DNA from: Nitrospina sp.
GTDB taxonomy: Bacteria > Nitrospinota > Nitrospinia > Nitrospinales > Nitrospinaceae
Assembly: GCA_004357365.1 (NCBI GenBank)
Contig: SMVT01000072.1
Span: forward strand, 1-8,182
Length of the DNA stretch: 8,182 nucleotides
Direction: 5' to 3'
The notes beneath the pieces were generated by a model. The model searched no databases. It was given only the letters and a program-made list of their open reading frames with translations, and was not told where the DNA came from. The position numbers and the translations under genes are program-made. Positions within the stretch are counted from its first letter, which is position 1. Every line of letters starts with the position of its first letter. Positions 1 through 6,583 of this stretch are shown here, one piece after another.

Positions 1-988
1 CCCCGGTATTCAAGGACGGCGAGAAAGTGCCGCTGGTCACTTCGCCCACCGGCTGGCCGTCATGCAACACTTTGTAATGCGACCGGGGCACCCCGCGCTC
101 GCTGAGGCGGACCCCGACCAGTTTCCGCGAGACACCTTTATCCTTTTGATTTTTAAGTGACTCCTGCCCAACAAACGGATCGGCCTTGTTGAGTTTGATA
201 ACCCAGCCGAGACCCGCTTCCAGGGGCGAGCGGTCGGCATCGATTTCCTGCCCGTACAGGGCGTAGCCCATTTCCAGCCGCAGGGTATCGCGTGCGCCCA
301 GGCCGATGGGTTGCAGATCGAATTCCCGCCCCGCCGCCAGCAGGGTTTCGAATACCAGGACCGCCTGGCCTGCGTCCAGGTAAAGTTCAAACCCATCTTC
401 ACCGGTATAACCGGTGCGGGCGATGATGGTCTCCACACCGCATACCGTGCCTTTCTGAAAACGATAGTAAGACAGATCGCCCAGAGCCACATCGGTCAGT
501 TTCCGGAGGAGGGGCTCGGCCTTCGGCCCCTGAACCGCCAACTGCGCGGTGCGGTCGCTGATGTTGTCCACCTGCACGTCGAACTCTTTCGCCAGGCGCT
601 GGGCCCACTCAAAATCCTTGTCCGTATTGGAAGCGTTGATGCACAGGAAATAATGGTCCTCCTCGAACCGGTGCACCAGCAGGTCGTCGACCACCCCGCC
701 GTTTTCATAGCACATCAGCGAATACAGGATGCCGCCGTTGTCGAGGCGGTCCATGTCGTTGGTCAGCAGTTTCTGCAGAAACGGCTTCGCTGCGCGGCCC
801 TGCACCTCAATTTCGCCCATGTGGCTGACGTCGAACACGCCCACCCCCTCGCGCACCGTCCGGTGCTCCTGGATAACCCCGGTGTACTGGACGGGCATGT
901 GCCATCCGGCGAAGGGGACCATTTTCCCACCGAGTTTCCGGTGGGCCTCAAAAAGCGGGGTGGTTTTCAGCGGTGCGTCGGAAGACAT
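1..988 (-). CDS. gcvT: Aminomethyltransferase (glycine cleavage system T protein), 3'-truncated by window edge
   Basis: The minus strand encodes 329 residues with no stop before the window edge. The T protein takes the aminomethyl group from the lipoyl arm of GcvH, transfers its methylene to tetrahydrofolate and releases ammonia in the cytoplasm. Visible marks are FAGWHMPVQY (26-35), FDVSHMGE (52-59), GGVVDDLLV (97-105) whose D101 aligns with the catalytic Asp of E. coli GcvT, NASNTDKD (118-125), TGYTGEDGFELY (192-203), GLGARDTLRLEMG (229-241) and TSGTFSPSL (318-326). The family is about 365 residues long, so roughly the last 35 are missing. The ATG at 988 begins just before the conserved PLFEAHRKLGGKMVPFAGW region, although the Shine-Dalgarno match is weak. 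Any gcvH or gcvP partner would lie beyond the left edge. Identification is secure from motif order. Confidence 0.97.
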   Translation of the reverse strand, partial: MSSDAPLKTTPLFEAHRKLGGKMVPFAGWHMPVQYTGVIQEHRTVREGVGVFDVSHMGEIEVQGRAAKPFLQKLLTNDMDRLDNGGILYSLMCYENGGVVDDLLVHRFEEDHYFLCINASNTDKDFEWAQRLAKEFDVQVDNISDRTAQLAVQGPKAEPLLRKLTDVALGDLSYYRFQKGTVCGVETIIARTGYTGEDGFELYLDAGQAVLVFETLLAAGREFDLQPIGLGARDTLRLEMGYALYGQEIDADRSPLEAGLGWVIKLNKADPFVGQESLKNQKDKGVSRKLVGVRLSERGVPRSHYKVLHDGQPVGEVTSGTFSPSLNTG

Positions 989-1032
989 GAAATGAACGGT
1001 TCCCGTCGGGGAGCGGTTACGGATGAACTATG

Positions 1033-1061
1033 TGTATAATCAAAAACCCGAAGGAGATCAA
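1033..1061 (-). promoter_or_regulatory. Candidate sigma-70 promoter for gcvT
   Basis: On the minus strand a TTGATC box (1056-1061, four of six to the -35 consensus) is followed by a 17-nt spacer and TATACA (1033-1038, four of six to the -10 consensus). This predicts a start near 1026 and a leader of about 38 nt before the gcvT ATG. That leaves no room for a glycine riboswitch in the leader. The call rests only on spacing and box similarity. Confidence 0.35.
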
Positions 1062-1084
1062 GGCCCAAAATAGCCTTAAAGCAA

Positions 1085-1101
1085 AAAATCACTTTGATTT
1101 T
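1085..1101. repeat. Perfect 7-bp inverted repeat (hairpin) in the divergent spacer
   Basis: AAAATCA at 1085-1091 and TGATTTT at 1095-1101 are exact reverse complements separated by CTT. The hairpin is AT-rich, and it sits inside the larger GGCCCAAA/TTTGGGCC pair. Confidence 0.6.
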
Positions 1102-1163
1102 CAGTCCTTTTGGAGATTTGGGCCAAACGCGCATTTAGATCATCATTTGCGGGTTTAATATTA

Positions 1164-1169
1164 TATAAT
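1164..1169 (+). promoter_or_regulatory. Candidate -10 box for the nucleotidyltransferase-like gene
   Basis: A perfect TATAAT sits in a very AT-rich stretch 38 bp upstream of the ATG at 1208. No good -35 box lies at the expected 16-18 bp (the sequence there is catcat-like), so the promoter may need an activator or the match may be chance. Confidence 0.3.
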
Positions 1170-1207
1170 TAGATGTTCATCATTAAAGACCCAGCAGGGA
1201 CCTGATC

Positions 1208-2269
1208 ATGGAATTGAAACAATATGATGCCCTATTGGTCGCCGGGGAGGGTAAAAACAGCTACAAGGTGAATCACCGGCACAAGGCCTTCCTGCCGATT
1301 CAGGGGAAGTGCGTGATCAGCTACGTGATCGAAGCTTTGCAAAAAGCGCAATCGGTCCGGAGCATCACCATCATCGGCCCGAAAAAAGAAATTCTGGAAC
1401 ACATGGAGACCGACGGAATCAATTCTGACCGTCCGAAACCCATTCAAGTCCTGGAGCAAAAACGCAATCTATACGAAAACGTCTGGCACGGCTTTTTGAG
1501 CACCTTGCCGGAAGAGTGGCCGGAACAGGAACTGGAGAATTCGCCCTACCGGGATAAAGCGGTTCTGGTGGTGCCCTGCGATTCGCCGTTGATCACCCCG
1601 CACGAAATCGATTATTTTGTTCAAAGCAGTGATCTGGAAAATTACGACCAGGTGCTGGGAATGACTCCGGAAGAAAGCCTGCGGGCATTTTATCCCGAAC
1701 CGGGAAAACCGGGAATCCAGATGGCGTACCTGCATCTTAAAGAACAACGGTACCGGATCAACAATCTGCATCTGGTCAAGCCCATTAGAATAGGCAACCG
1801 GCACCATATTCAACAGATGTACCATTACCGCTACCAGCGTAATTTCAAAAACGTGATACTCTTCGGGTGGGAAATCATCGGCAAGGACAAGAAAGGCCGC
1901 TACAGGTTTTACATCGGCTTACTGCTGGGGCTGTTTTTTTCATGGCTGAATATCCAATTCCTGGTGCGCTTCTTCCGGTCCTGGGTGCCCAAACGGGGTT
2001 TGGAGGACTGTATCTCCAACATCATGGATACGCGATTTATGGGATTGGAATCTCCCTTTCCCGGAGCCGCTCTGGATATTGACAATGCCCGGGATTACGA
2101 AGCGATTAAACTCCGGTTTAAAGAATGGCAGGACACCCTGAACCAGCTGGCCGATCTCCATCCCCTGCCCGTCACCCGGCGGGACCCGGCGCAATGGCCG
2201 GTCACTGCCTCCTCCCGGAAATCGTCCTCGGGAATTGGTTTGCCCCAGGTGGATGCCGGAGCCACGTAG
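1208..2269 (+). CDS. MobA-like nucleotidyltransferase-family protein with a C-terminal hydrophobic segment
   Basis: The 353-residue product resembles the GT-A fold of MobA/GlmU/IspD-type nucleotidyltransferases. The N-terminal strand and loop DALLVAGEG (7-15) are followed by KAFLPIQGK (26-34), where the family has its sugar- or NTP-binding Lys-Pro-Leu region. The metal-site-like VVPCDSPLIT (121-130) corresponds to the family's GDxPLI motif, and DIDNARDYEA (290-299) resembles the closing D-I-D-x-P-x-D-Y motif. The usual GGxGxRM loop is replaced by VAGEGKNSYKV, so catalysis is uncertain. Residues about 234-256 form a hydrophobic stretch flanked by basic residues, suggesting membrane association. 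The tail after about 320 is low complexity. The ATG at 1208 follows AGGGA (1196-1200) at a good 7-nt spacing. The substrate is unknown. The gene is divergent from gcvT and 114 bp ahead of lepA, possibly in the same transcript. Confidence 0.75.
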   Translation: MELKQYDALLVAGEGKNSYKVNHRHKAFLPIQGKCVISYVIEALQKAQSVRSITIIGPKKEILEHMETDGINSDRPKPIQVLEQKRNLYENVWHGFLSTLPEEWPEQELENSPYRDKAVLVVPCDSPLITPHEIDYFVQSSDLENYDQVLGMTPEESLRAFYPEPGKPGIQMAYLHLKEQRYRINNLHLVKPIRIGNRHHIQQMYHYRYQRNFKNVILFGWEIIGKDKKGRYRFYIGLLLGLFFSWLNIQFLVRFFRSWVPKRGLEDCISNIMDTRFMGLESPFPGAALDIDNARDYEAIKLRFKEWQDTLNQLADLHPLPVTRRDPAQWPVTASSRKSSSGIGLPQVDAGAT

Positions 2270-2383
2270 GCCCGGTTTCCAGCGGACCCTGCCGGCCGAC
2301 CCCCGCTGTCATCGACCCTTATCCGGCCCTCTTATTAATGAATACATAATGAACCTTGATTGGAAGGTCAACACGAAGAGTTC
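2270..2383. other. Spacer between the nucleotidyltransferase-like gene and lepA
   Basis: The first 60 bp are GC-rich with no clear hairpin plus T-tract terminator, and the last 50 bp are AT-rich. TCGACC (2312-2317) and TATTAA (2333-2338) are only 15 bp apart and make a poor promoter. lepA may have its own promoter here or be read through from upstream. Confidence 0.35.
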
Positions 2384-4186
2384 ATGCCACAAAAAAACAT
2401 CCGCAATTTTTCCATCATCGCCCACATCGACCACGGCAAGTCCACACTGGCGGACCAACTGATCCTCGCCACCGGCGGCCTCCAGCGACGGGAGATGAAG
2501 GATCAGGTTCTGGACAGCATGGACCTGGAACGCGAGCGCGGCATCACCATCAAAGCGCAGACCGTGCGCCTCCATTATACCGCCGACGATGGCCGGGACT
2601 ATATCTTCAATATGATCGATACCCCCGGCCACGTCGATTTCACCTATGAAGTGTCGCGGAGCCTGGCGGCCTGCGAGGGGGTCCTGCTGGTGGTCGACGC
2701 CTCGCAGGGCATTCAGGCGCAGACCATCGCCAACGTCAACCTCGCCATGCAACACGATCTGCACATCATTCCGGTCATCAACAAAATCGACCTGCCGAGC
2801 GCCGATCCGGATGCGGTTAAGGAACAACTGGAAGACATTTTGCAGATCGATTCGTCGGATGCGGTTCTGACCAGCGCCAAGGAGGGCACCGGCATCAAGG
2901 AAGTTATGGAAGCGGTGGTGCGCCTGATCCCGGAGCCGTCGGGAAAAGTGAAAAGCCCGCTCAAAAGCCTGCTGTTCGATTCCTGGTATGATTCCTACCG
3001 GGGTGTGATCACCCTGACCCGCGTGATGGAAGGCACGCTTAAGGAAGGCATGGAAATACAAATGATGGCGACGGGCAATCGTTTTGTGGTGGAAGAGCTG
3101 GGCACCTTCACTCCCGCTCCGCGCCGGGTCAAGCAGTTGAGCGCCGGCGAAGTGGGTTACGTGATGGCCGGCATCAAGCAACTCGACCAGACCCGCATCG
3201 GCGATACCATCACCGAAGCGGACCGTCCGTGTGAAAAACCGCTGGCGGGATACAAGGGTGTCAAACCCATGGTGTTCAGCGGTCTGTATCCCATTCAGGG
3301 CGACCAATACGAACCGCTCCGCGACGCGCTCAAGAAACTGCGGCTGAACGACTCCTCGTTCACCTACGAACCGGAAACCTCCAAGGCGCTGGGCTTCGGC
3401 TTCCGTTGCGGGTTTCTGGGACTCCTGCACATGGAAATCGTCCGCGAACGGCTGGAACGGGAATACCGGGTGGAGCTGTTGACCACGGCGCCGACCGTCA
3501 TCTACCGGCTGATTCACCAAAACGGGGAAGAGGAAATGATCGACAACCCGGTGAACCTGATCAAACACACGCGGGCCGACCGGATCGAAGAACCGTACGT
3601 GCGGGGCACCGTCATCGTGCCGGAGGAATATGTGGGTAACATCATGTCGCTGACACGCGACCGCCGCGGCATTCAAACCAAGATGGAATACCTGACCCCG
3701 AAAACCGTCCTTCTGCAATACGACCTGCCGTTCAGTGAAATCGTTTTCGACTTTTACGATCAGCTCAAGTCCTCCACCAAGGGCTACGCGTCGTTCGATT
3801 ATGATTTTATAGATTTCCGGGAATCAAATCTGGTAAAGTTGGACATCCTTTTCAACGGGGAGCTGGTGGACGCGCTGTCGATGATCGTTCATAAGGATAA
3901 GGCGTATCACCGGGGGCGGGAGCTGGTCAAAAAACTTAAAGAGCAAATCCACCGGCAAATGTTCGAGGTGGCCATCCAGGCCTCGGTCGGCGGTAAAGTC
4001 ATCGCCAAAGAGGTCGTCAAAGCCCTCCGCAAAAACGTTCTGGCCAAATGCTACGGCGGCGACATCACCCGAAAACGTAAATTGCTGGAAAAACAGAAAG
4101 CCGGCAAAAAGAAAATGAAACAAATCGGCAAAGTGGAAATTCCGCAGGAAGCCTTCCTGGCGGTACTGAGAACAGATGTCAAATAA
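2384..4186 (+). CDS. lepA: Elongation factor 4 (LepA), ribosomal back-translocase GTPase
   Basis: The product is 600 residues, matching the usual length of about 600. LepA is a translation GTPase that binds the ribosome and is reported to promote back-translocation or assist 30S assembly. The G motifs are intact: G1 AHIDHGKST (13-21), RERGITIK (50-57) as the switch I region, G3 DTPGHVDF (79-86), G4 NKID (133-136) and G5 SAK (164-166). The EF-G-like domain III region GFRCGFLGLLHMEI follows. The LepA-specific C-terminal domain has LAKCYGGDITRKRKLL (553-568) and ends in the basic KQKAGKKKMKQIGKVEIPQ stretch. The ATG at 2384 is preceded by GAAGAG, and an in-frame TTG at 2360 would add only eight non-conserved residues. 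It overlaps lepB by 11 bp, so translational coupling is likely. Confidence 0.98.
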   Translation: MPQKNIRNFSIIAHIDHGKSTLADQLILATGGLQRREMKDQVLDSMDLERERGITIKAQTVRLHYTADDGRDYIFNMIDTPGHVDFTYEVSRSLAACEGVLLVVDASQGIQAQTIANVNLAMQHDLHIIPVINKIDLPSADPDAVKEQLEDILQIDSSDAVLTSAKEGTGIKEVMEAVVRLIPEPSGKVKSPLKSLLFDSWYDSYRGVITLTRVMEGTLKEGMEIQMMATGNRFVVEELGTFTPAPRRVKQLSAGEVGYVMAGIKQLDQTRIGDTITEADRPCEKPLAGYKGVKPMVFSGLYPIQGDQYEPLRDALKKLRLNDSSFTYEPETSKALGFGFRCGFLGLLHMEIVRERLEREYRVELLTTAPTVIYRLIHQNGEEEMIDNPVNLIKHTRADRIEEPYVRGTVIVPEEYVGNIMSLTRDRRGIQTKMEYLTPKTVLLQYDLPFSEIVFDFYDQLKSSTKGYASFDYDFIDFRESNLVKLDILFNGELVDALSMIVHKDKAYHRGRELVKKLKEQIHRQMFEVAIQASVGGKVIAKEVVKALRKNVLAKCYGGDITRKRKLLEKQKAGKKKMKQIGKVEIPQEAFLAVLRTDVK

Positions 4187-4862
4187 ATCCGAAAGCACCG
4201 AAGAACTCACCGAAGAGCTGAAGAACGGGAAACCGCAGAAAACCGTGGTCCGCGAATACGCGGAAGCGCTGATCATCGCGCTGATCCTGGCCCTGCTGAT
4301 CCGGACCTTCGTCATTCAGGCGTTCAAAATCCCGACGGGGTCCATGGAGCCGACCCTGCTGGTGGGCGACCATCTGCTGGTGTCCAAGTTCAGCTACGGC
4401 ACTCACATTCCCAACGAAATTCCTTTCACCAGCATTCAATTGTTCCCGGACTACCATTGGATGTCCAGCGTTCCGGAACGTCAGGACATCATTGTGTTCC
4501 GTTACCCCAGGGATCCGTCGAAAGACTATATCAAGCGGGTCATCGGCCTGCCGGGGGAAACCATTCAAGTGATCCAGCAGAGGGTGTACATCAACGATCA
4601 ATTATTGAAAGAACCGTACGCCCATCACTCGCAACCCCCTTCGTTGAGCCCGCCGACTCGGGATAACATGCCCCCTCTGCGTATTCCCGAAGGCCATGTG
4701 TTCGTCATGGGAGACAACCGGGAAAACAGCTCGGACAGCCGGATGTGGGGAGTGCTGGACCTGAAACACCTGCGCGGCAAGGCGCAATGGATTTACTGGT
4801 CCTGGGACAGTGATCATTCCGGACTACGCACCGAACGCATCGGCAACTCCGTTTACCGTTGA
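4176..4862 (+). CDS. lepB: Signal peptidase I
   Basis: The 228-residue membrane serine protease removes signal peptides from exported proteins on the outer face of the inner membrane. After a charged cytoplasmic N-terminus a single transmembrane segment lies at about 29-48. Box B, FKIPTGSMEPTL (50-61), carries the catalytic S56. Box D, DYIKRVIGLPGE (117-128), carries the general base K120. Box E, MGDNRENSSDSR (178-189), is complete. The length suits a compact Gram-negative-type enzyme with one TM segment. The ATG lies inside the end of lepA (11-bp overlap) with only a weak Shine-Dalgarno match, consistent with coupled translation. Clients encoded nearby could include the exported protein at 6675; the lipoproteins would instead need signal peptidase II. 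Confidence 0.97.
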   Translation: MSNKSESTEELTEELKNGKPQKTVVREYAEALIIALILALLIRTFVIQAFKIPTGSMEPTLLVGDHLLVSKFSYGTHIPNEIPFTSIQLFPDYHWMSSVPERQDIIVFRYPRDPSKDYIKRVIGLPGETIQVIQQRVYINDQLLKEPYAHHSQPPSLSPPTRDNMPPLRIPEGHVFVMGDNRENSSDSRMWGVLDLKHLRGKAQWIYWSWDSDHSGLRTERIGNSVYR

Positions 4863-4890
4863 CTCCATTCCCGGACGACTTGAAACCTTC

Positions 4891-5586
4891 ATGAGTGAAA
4901 CCCCGGAACGCATCCAAAAGCTGAAAACCCTGCTGGACGGGTGCCAAGGCGTCATTCTCGATTTCGACGGACTGATCGCCGATTCGGAACCGTTCCACTA
5001 CCGCGCCTACAACGAAGTGTTTGAACGTTATGGACACCGCATCGACCCGGACGAGTACTGGGTGGAATTCACGTCCAAGGGCAAGGGCCTCCAGGGAGAA
5101 ATCGAACGCTATAATTTAAAGCTGGACGTGAAGCCGGAAGAGATGCGGCAACAGAAATTCGAAATTTATTCCCGGTTCTGCCAGAATGGCGACATCAAGT
5201 TGTTCCCCGAAGCCAGACCATTCATCGAGGGTTTGAACGGCCGCTTTAAAGTGGCCATCGCTTCCGGTTCGTGGACCCATGACATCCGCGCCATCCTCAA
5301 AAACGAACAGGCGGATTCATTGATTCAAACGGTCCTGGGCAAGGACCCGCCCCGGCCGGAAAAACCCGCTCCGGATATTTTCCTCGACACGGCGCGCGAA
5401 CTGAACCTGCCTCCGGAACAATGCGTGGTGGTGGAAGACGCGTTGAAAGGACTCACCGCCGCCCGGGAGGCCGGCATGGCCTGTGTCATTGTGAGAAACC
5501 GCCTCAATCAAAACATCGACTTTACCGGGGCGGACCTGGTCCTGGAAAGCCTCTCGGAATTTGTGACTCTGCTCCAGTCCCGGTAA
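4891..5586 (+). CDS. HAD-superfamily phosphatase/phosphomutase-like hydrolase (beta-PGM type)
   Basis: The 231-residue product has all four HAD motifs. Motif I is ILDFDGLIADSE (22-33) with nucleophile D24 and acid/base D26. Motif II is the serine of IASGS (S125). Motif III is the lysine of PEKPAPD (K158). Motif IV is VVVEDALKGL (179-188) with E182 and D183 for Mg2+. The insertion between motifs I and II is a helical cap of the beta-phosphoglucomutase/phosphoglycolate phosphatase class (subfamily I). Such enzymes act on small phosphorylated metabolites; the substrate cannot be read from the sequence. The ATG at 4891 is preferred over a GTG at 4810, which would overlap lepB by 53 bp and add a non-conserved leader that reads out of frame through lepB. 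It lies 28 bp after lepB and is probably co-transcribed. Confidence 0.9.
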   Translation: MSETPERIQKLKTLLDGCQGVILDFDGLIADSEPFHYRAYNEVFERYGHRIDPDEYWVEFTSKGKGLQGEIERYNLKLDVKPEEMRQQKFEIYSRFCQNGDIKLFPEARPFIEGLNGRFKVAIASGSWTHDIRAILKNEQADSLIQTVLGKDPPRPEKPAPDIFLDTARELNLPPEQCVVVEDALKGLTAAREAGMACVIVRNRLNQNIDFTGADLVLESLSEFVTLLQSR

Positions 5587-5599
5587 ACCGGTTTCAGGC

Positions 5600-5628
5600 A
5601 AAAAAAAACGCGGGCCCAAAGGCCCGCG
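5600..5628 (-). terminator. Rho-independent terminator for the lipoprotein operon, possibly bidirectional
   Basis: A perfect 8-bp GC stem (CGCGGGCC 5609-5616, GGCCCGCG 5621-5628) with a CAAA loop is bordered on its left by nine A residues (5600-5608). Read on the minus strand this is a strong hairpin followed by U9, about 24 bp after the stop of the small lipoprotein gene. On the plus strand the hairpin lies 22 bp after the HAD stop but has a poor T tract, so it would be weaker for that gene. Confidence 0.88.
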
Positions 5629-5651
5629 CATTTGAATCAGAAAAACCGGGA

Positions 5652-5831
5652 CTACCTGTTTCCGTACGTTTCCTTGATTCCCATCTTGACCAGTTGCTCG
5701 TCGGTCAGCCCGCCATCTGAAGAAACACTGGCCGCCGGTCCACCGCCGCCGGAGGAGGCGCCGCCCGTCGTTCCACAACCGACGAGAAACAGAATTGCAA
5801 TTACAGCTAAAACTCTAAACAAAATGTTCAT
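5652..5831 (-). CDS. Small lipoprotein of unknown function (59 aa)
   Basis: The product begins MNILFRVLAVIAILFLVGC, a short lipoprotein signal peptide with lipobox LVGC and lipid cysteine C19. It continues with a Gly/Ser/Ala linker (20-41) and a polar tail LTDEQLVKMGIKETYGNR (42-59). It should be lipidated and anchored at the inner or outer membrane; no conserved domain is recognised. The ATG at 5831 lies six bases after AGGGAG, ideal spacing. The alternative ATG at 5837 abuts that motif and is less likely. The gene is 25 bp downstream of the DUF4399 lipoprotein on the same strand and is followed by a strong terminator, so it is the last gene of a two-gene operon. It shares the leader-plus-linker layout of its neighbour but not its domain. 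Confidence 0.75.
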   Translation of the reverse strand: MNILFRVLAVIAILFLVGCGTTGGASSGGGGPAASVSSDGGLTDEQLVKMGIKETYGNR

Positions 5832-5856
5832 GTCCATCTCCCTGTTTAATTGAACT

Positions 5857-6327
5857 TTACTTTACAAAAAAAACTACGGAATCGGTCACTGCTGGATCGT
5901 AAGGGATGTGGTTGCCACGCGCGAACAAGGCCTGGACCGTATGCATCCCACTACTCAATTCGATCTTTTTACATTTGGAACCGTCGCCCATATGGATGTG
6001 ATTGCCATCCTTGGGAACCGGCTGGTTGAGATCGGGCAGATTCACATTAACAATCAAGTGATGATGTCCCTTGCCTTCGTTGACTCCGTTTTTGGCCGGT
6101 TCCGCCGTATAACCCTTGGTTACCAGGCAGATTTCGACGGGGCTGACCACATCCGCCATCGAGGCCGGTTGGGTGATGGTCACGCCGGCGTCAACCGATT
6201 GCACCCGGAAACCGCCGCCCGAATCACCGGAAGAAGAAGGAGCGGCACCTCCACCGCCACTCTGGGAGGCACATCCCACCAACAGCACCATCATAAAAAC
6301 AGAACCCACGCGCACCAGCAATTTCAT
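5857..6327 (-). CDS. DUF4399-type lipoprotein, histidine-rich
   Basis: The 156-residue product has a lipoprotein signal ending in LLVGC (C19), then a Gly/Ser/Pro-rich linker (20-40). From about residue 46 to the end is a domain matching DUF4399 in layout: ITQPASMADVVSPVEI, GVNEGKGHHHLIVNV (81-95), GNHIHMGDG (108-116), SSGMHTVQ and GNHIPYDP (138-145). Seven histidines (88-90, 110, 112, 129, 140) are a possible metal site, but that is inference. C67 and C119 could form a disulfide in an oxidising periplasm. The family has no firmly assigned role. The start at 6327 was chosen for its 9-nt spacing from an AAAGA-like motif; the in-frame ATG at 6336 would add MNN. This is the first gene of the lipoprotein operon. 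Confidence 0.82.
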   Translation of the reverse strand: MKLLVRVGSVFMMVLLVGCASQSGGGGAAPSSSGDSGGGFRVQSVDAGVTITQPASMADVVSPVEICLVTKGYTAEPAKNGVNEGKGHHHLIVNVNLPDLNQPVPKDGNHIHMGDGSKCKKIELSSGMHTVQALFARGNHIPYDPAVTDSVVFFVK

Positions 6328-6447
6328 ATTATTCATTCTTTCATGGGGATTTTTATCTGAGCGACTAGAAATTCGAATCCAGATCAAGCGACCACAAAAA
6401 ATCTTTTTTAATTTAAAACTTTCGCATGATATATTCGATGTCAATTT

Positions 6448-6475
6448 ATTATAAGCATATTTTTATCATAATCAA
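6448..6475 (-). promoter_or_regulatory. Candidate sigma-70 promoter for the lipoprotein operon
   Basis: On the minus strand TTGATT (6470-6475, four of six to the -35 consensus) is followed by a 16-nt spacer and a perfect TATAAT (6448-6453). The predicted start near 6441 gives a leader of about 114 nt before the ATG at 6327. The CAACC/GGTTG inverted repeat (6473-6485) overlaps the -35 box and could be an operator. Confidence 0.5.
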
Positions 6476-6559
6476 CCGATGGTTGTACAATTTTATCAAT
6501 TTCAGGCCGCCTTTCTTCTATCGGATGGGAAAACAATATAAATGAATTCACGAAATCGA

Positions 6560-6583
6560 TCCTGATGTCAGGAGGTTTCCTGA
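6560..6583. repeat. Triple half-site palindrome at the promoter (operator-like)
   Basis: TCCTGA (6560-6565) and TCAGGA (6568-6573) form an inverted repeat with a 2-bp gap. A third copy, TCCTGA (6578-6583), forms a second inverted repeat with the middle copy across 4 bp. The set sits directly upstream of TATAAT (6584-6589), in the place where -35 and spacer sequences would be. This layout is typical of a repressor or activator site, but the binding protein is unknown. Confidence 0.5.

Larger units (their letters stand above)
989..1207. other. Divergent intergenic spacer with nested inverted repeats
   Basis: This AT-rich 219-bp spacer separates gcvT from the divergent nucleotidyltransferase-like gene and must hold both promoters. 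It contains a perfect 8-bp inverted repeat, GGCCCAAA (1062-1069) and TTTGGGCC (1117-1124). Inside it is a second perfect hairpin, AAAATCA (1085-1091), loop CTT, TGATTTT (1095-1101). No convincing small ORF was found. The nested repeats could be an operator or a structured RNA; nothing in the sequence decides between them. Confidence 0.5.

Noticed and set aside
311..1039. 242-residue open frame on the plus strand opposite gcvT
   Set aside because: It is antisense to an unmistakable GcvT frame and its translation has no recognisable domain; high-GC third positions create such shadows.
2360..2383. Upstream TTG start for lepA
   Set aside because: It adds eight non-conserved residues, has no ribosome-binding site, and the ATG at 2384 gives the family's usual 600-residue length.
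2309..3718. 469-residue open frame on the minus strand opposite lepA
   Set aside because: The plus strand here encodes all the LepA GTPase motifs. The antisense product is His/Arg/Gln-rich with no family resemblance.
4810..4890. GTG start for the HAD gene overlapping lepB by 53 bp
   Set aside because: A GGGA motif precedes it, but the added 27 residues are lepB sequence read in another frame and do not resemble HAD proteins, which start shortly before motif I.
5632..5853. 73-residue open frame on the plus strand
   Set aside because: It lies opposite the small lipoprotein, whose lipobox, ribosome-binding site and terminator are much better support for the minus strand.
5908..6360. 150-residue open frame on the plus strand
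   Set aside because: It is antisense to the DUF4399 lipoprotein and shows no domain or ribosome-binding site.
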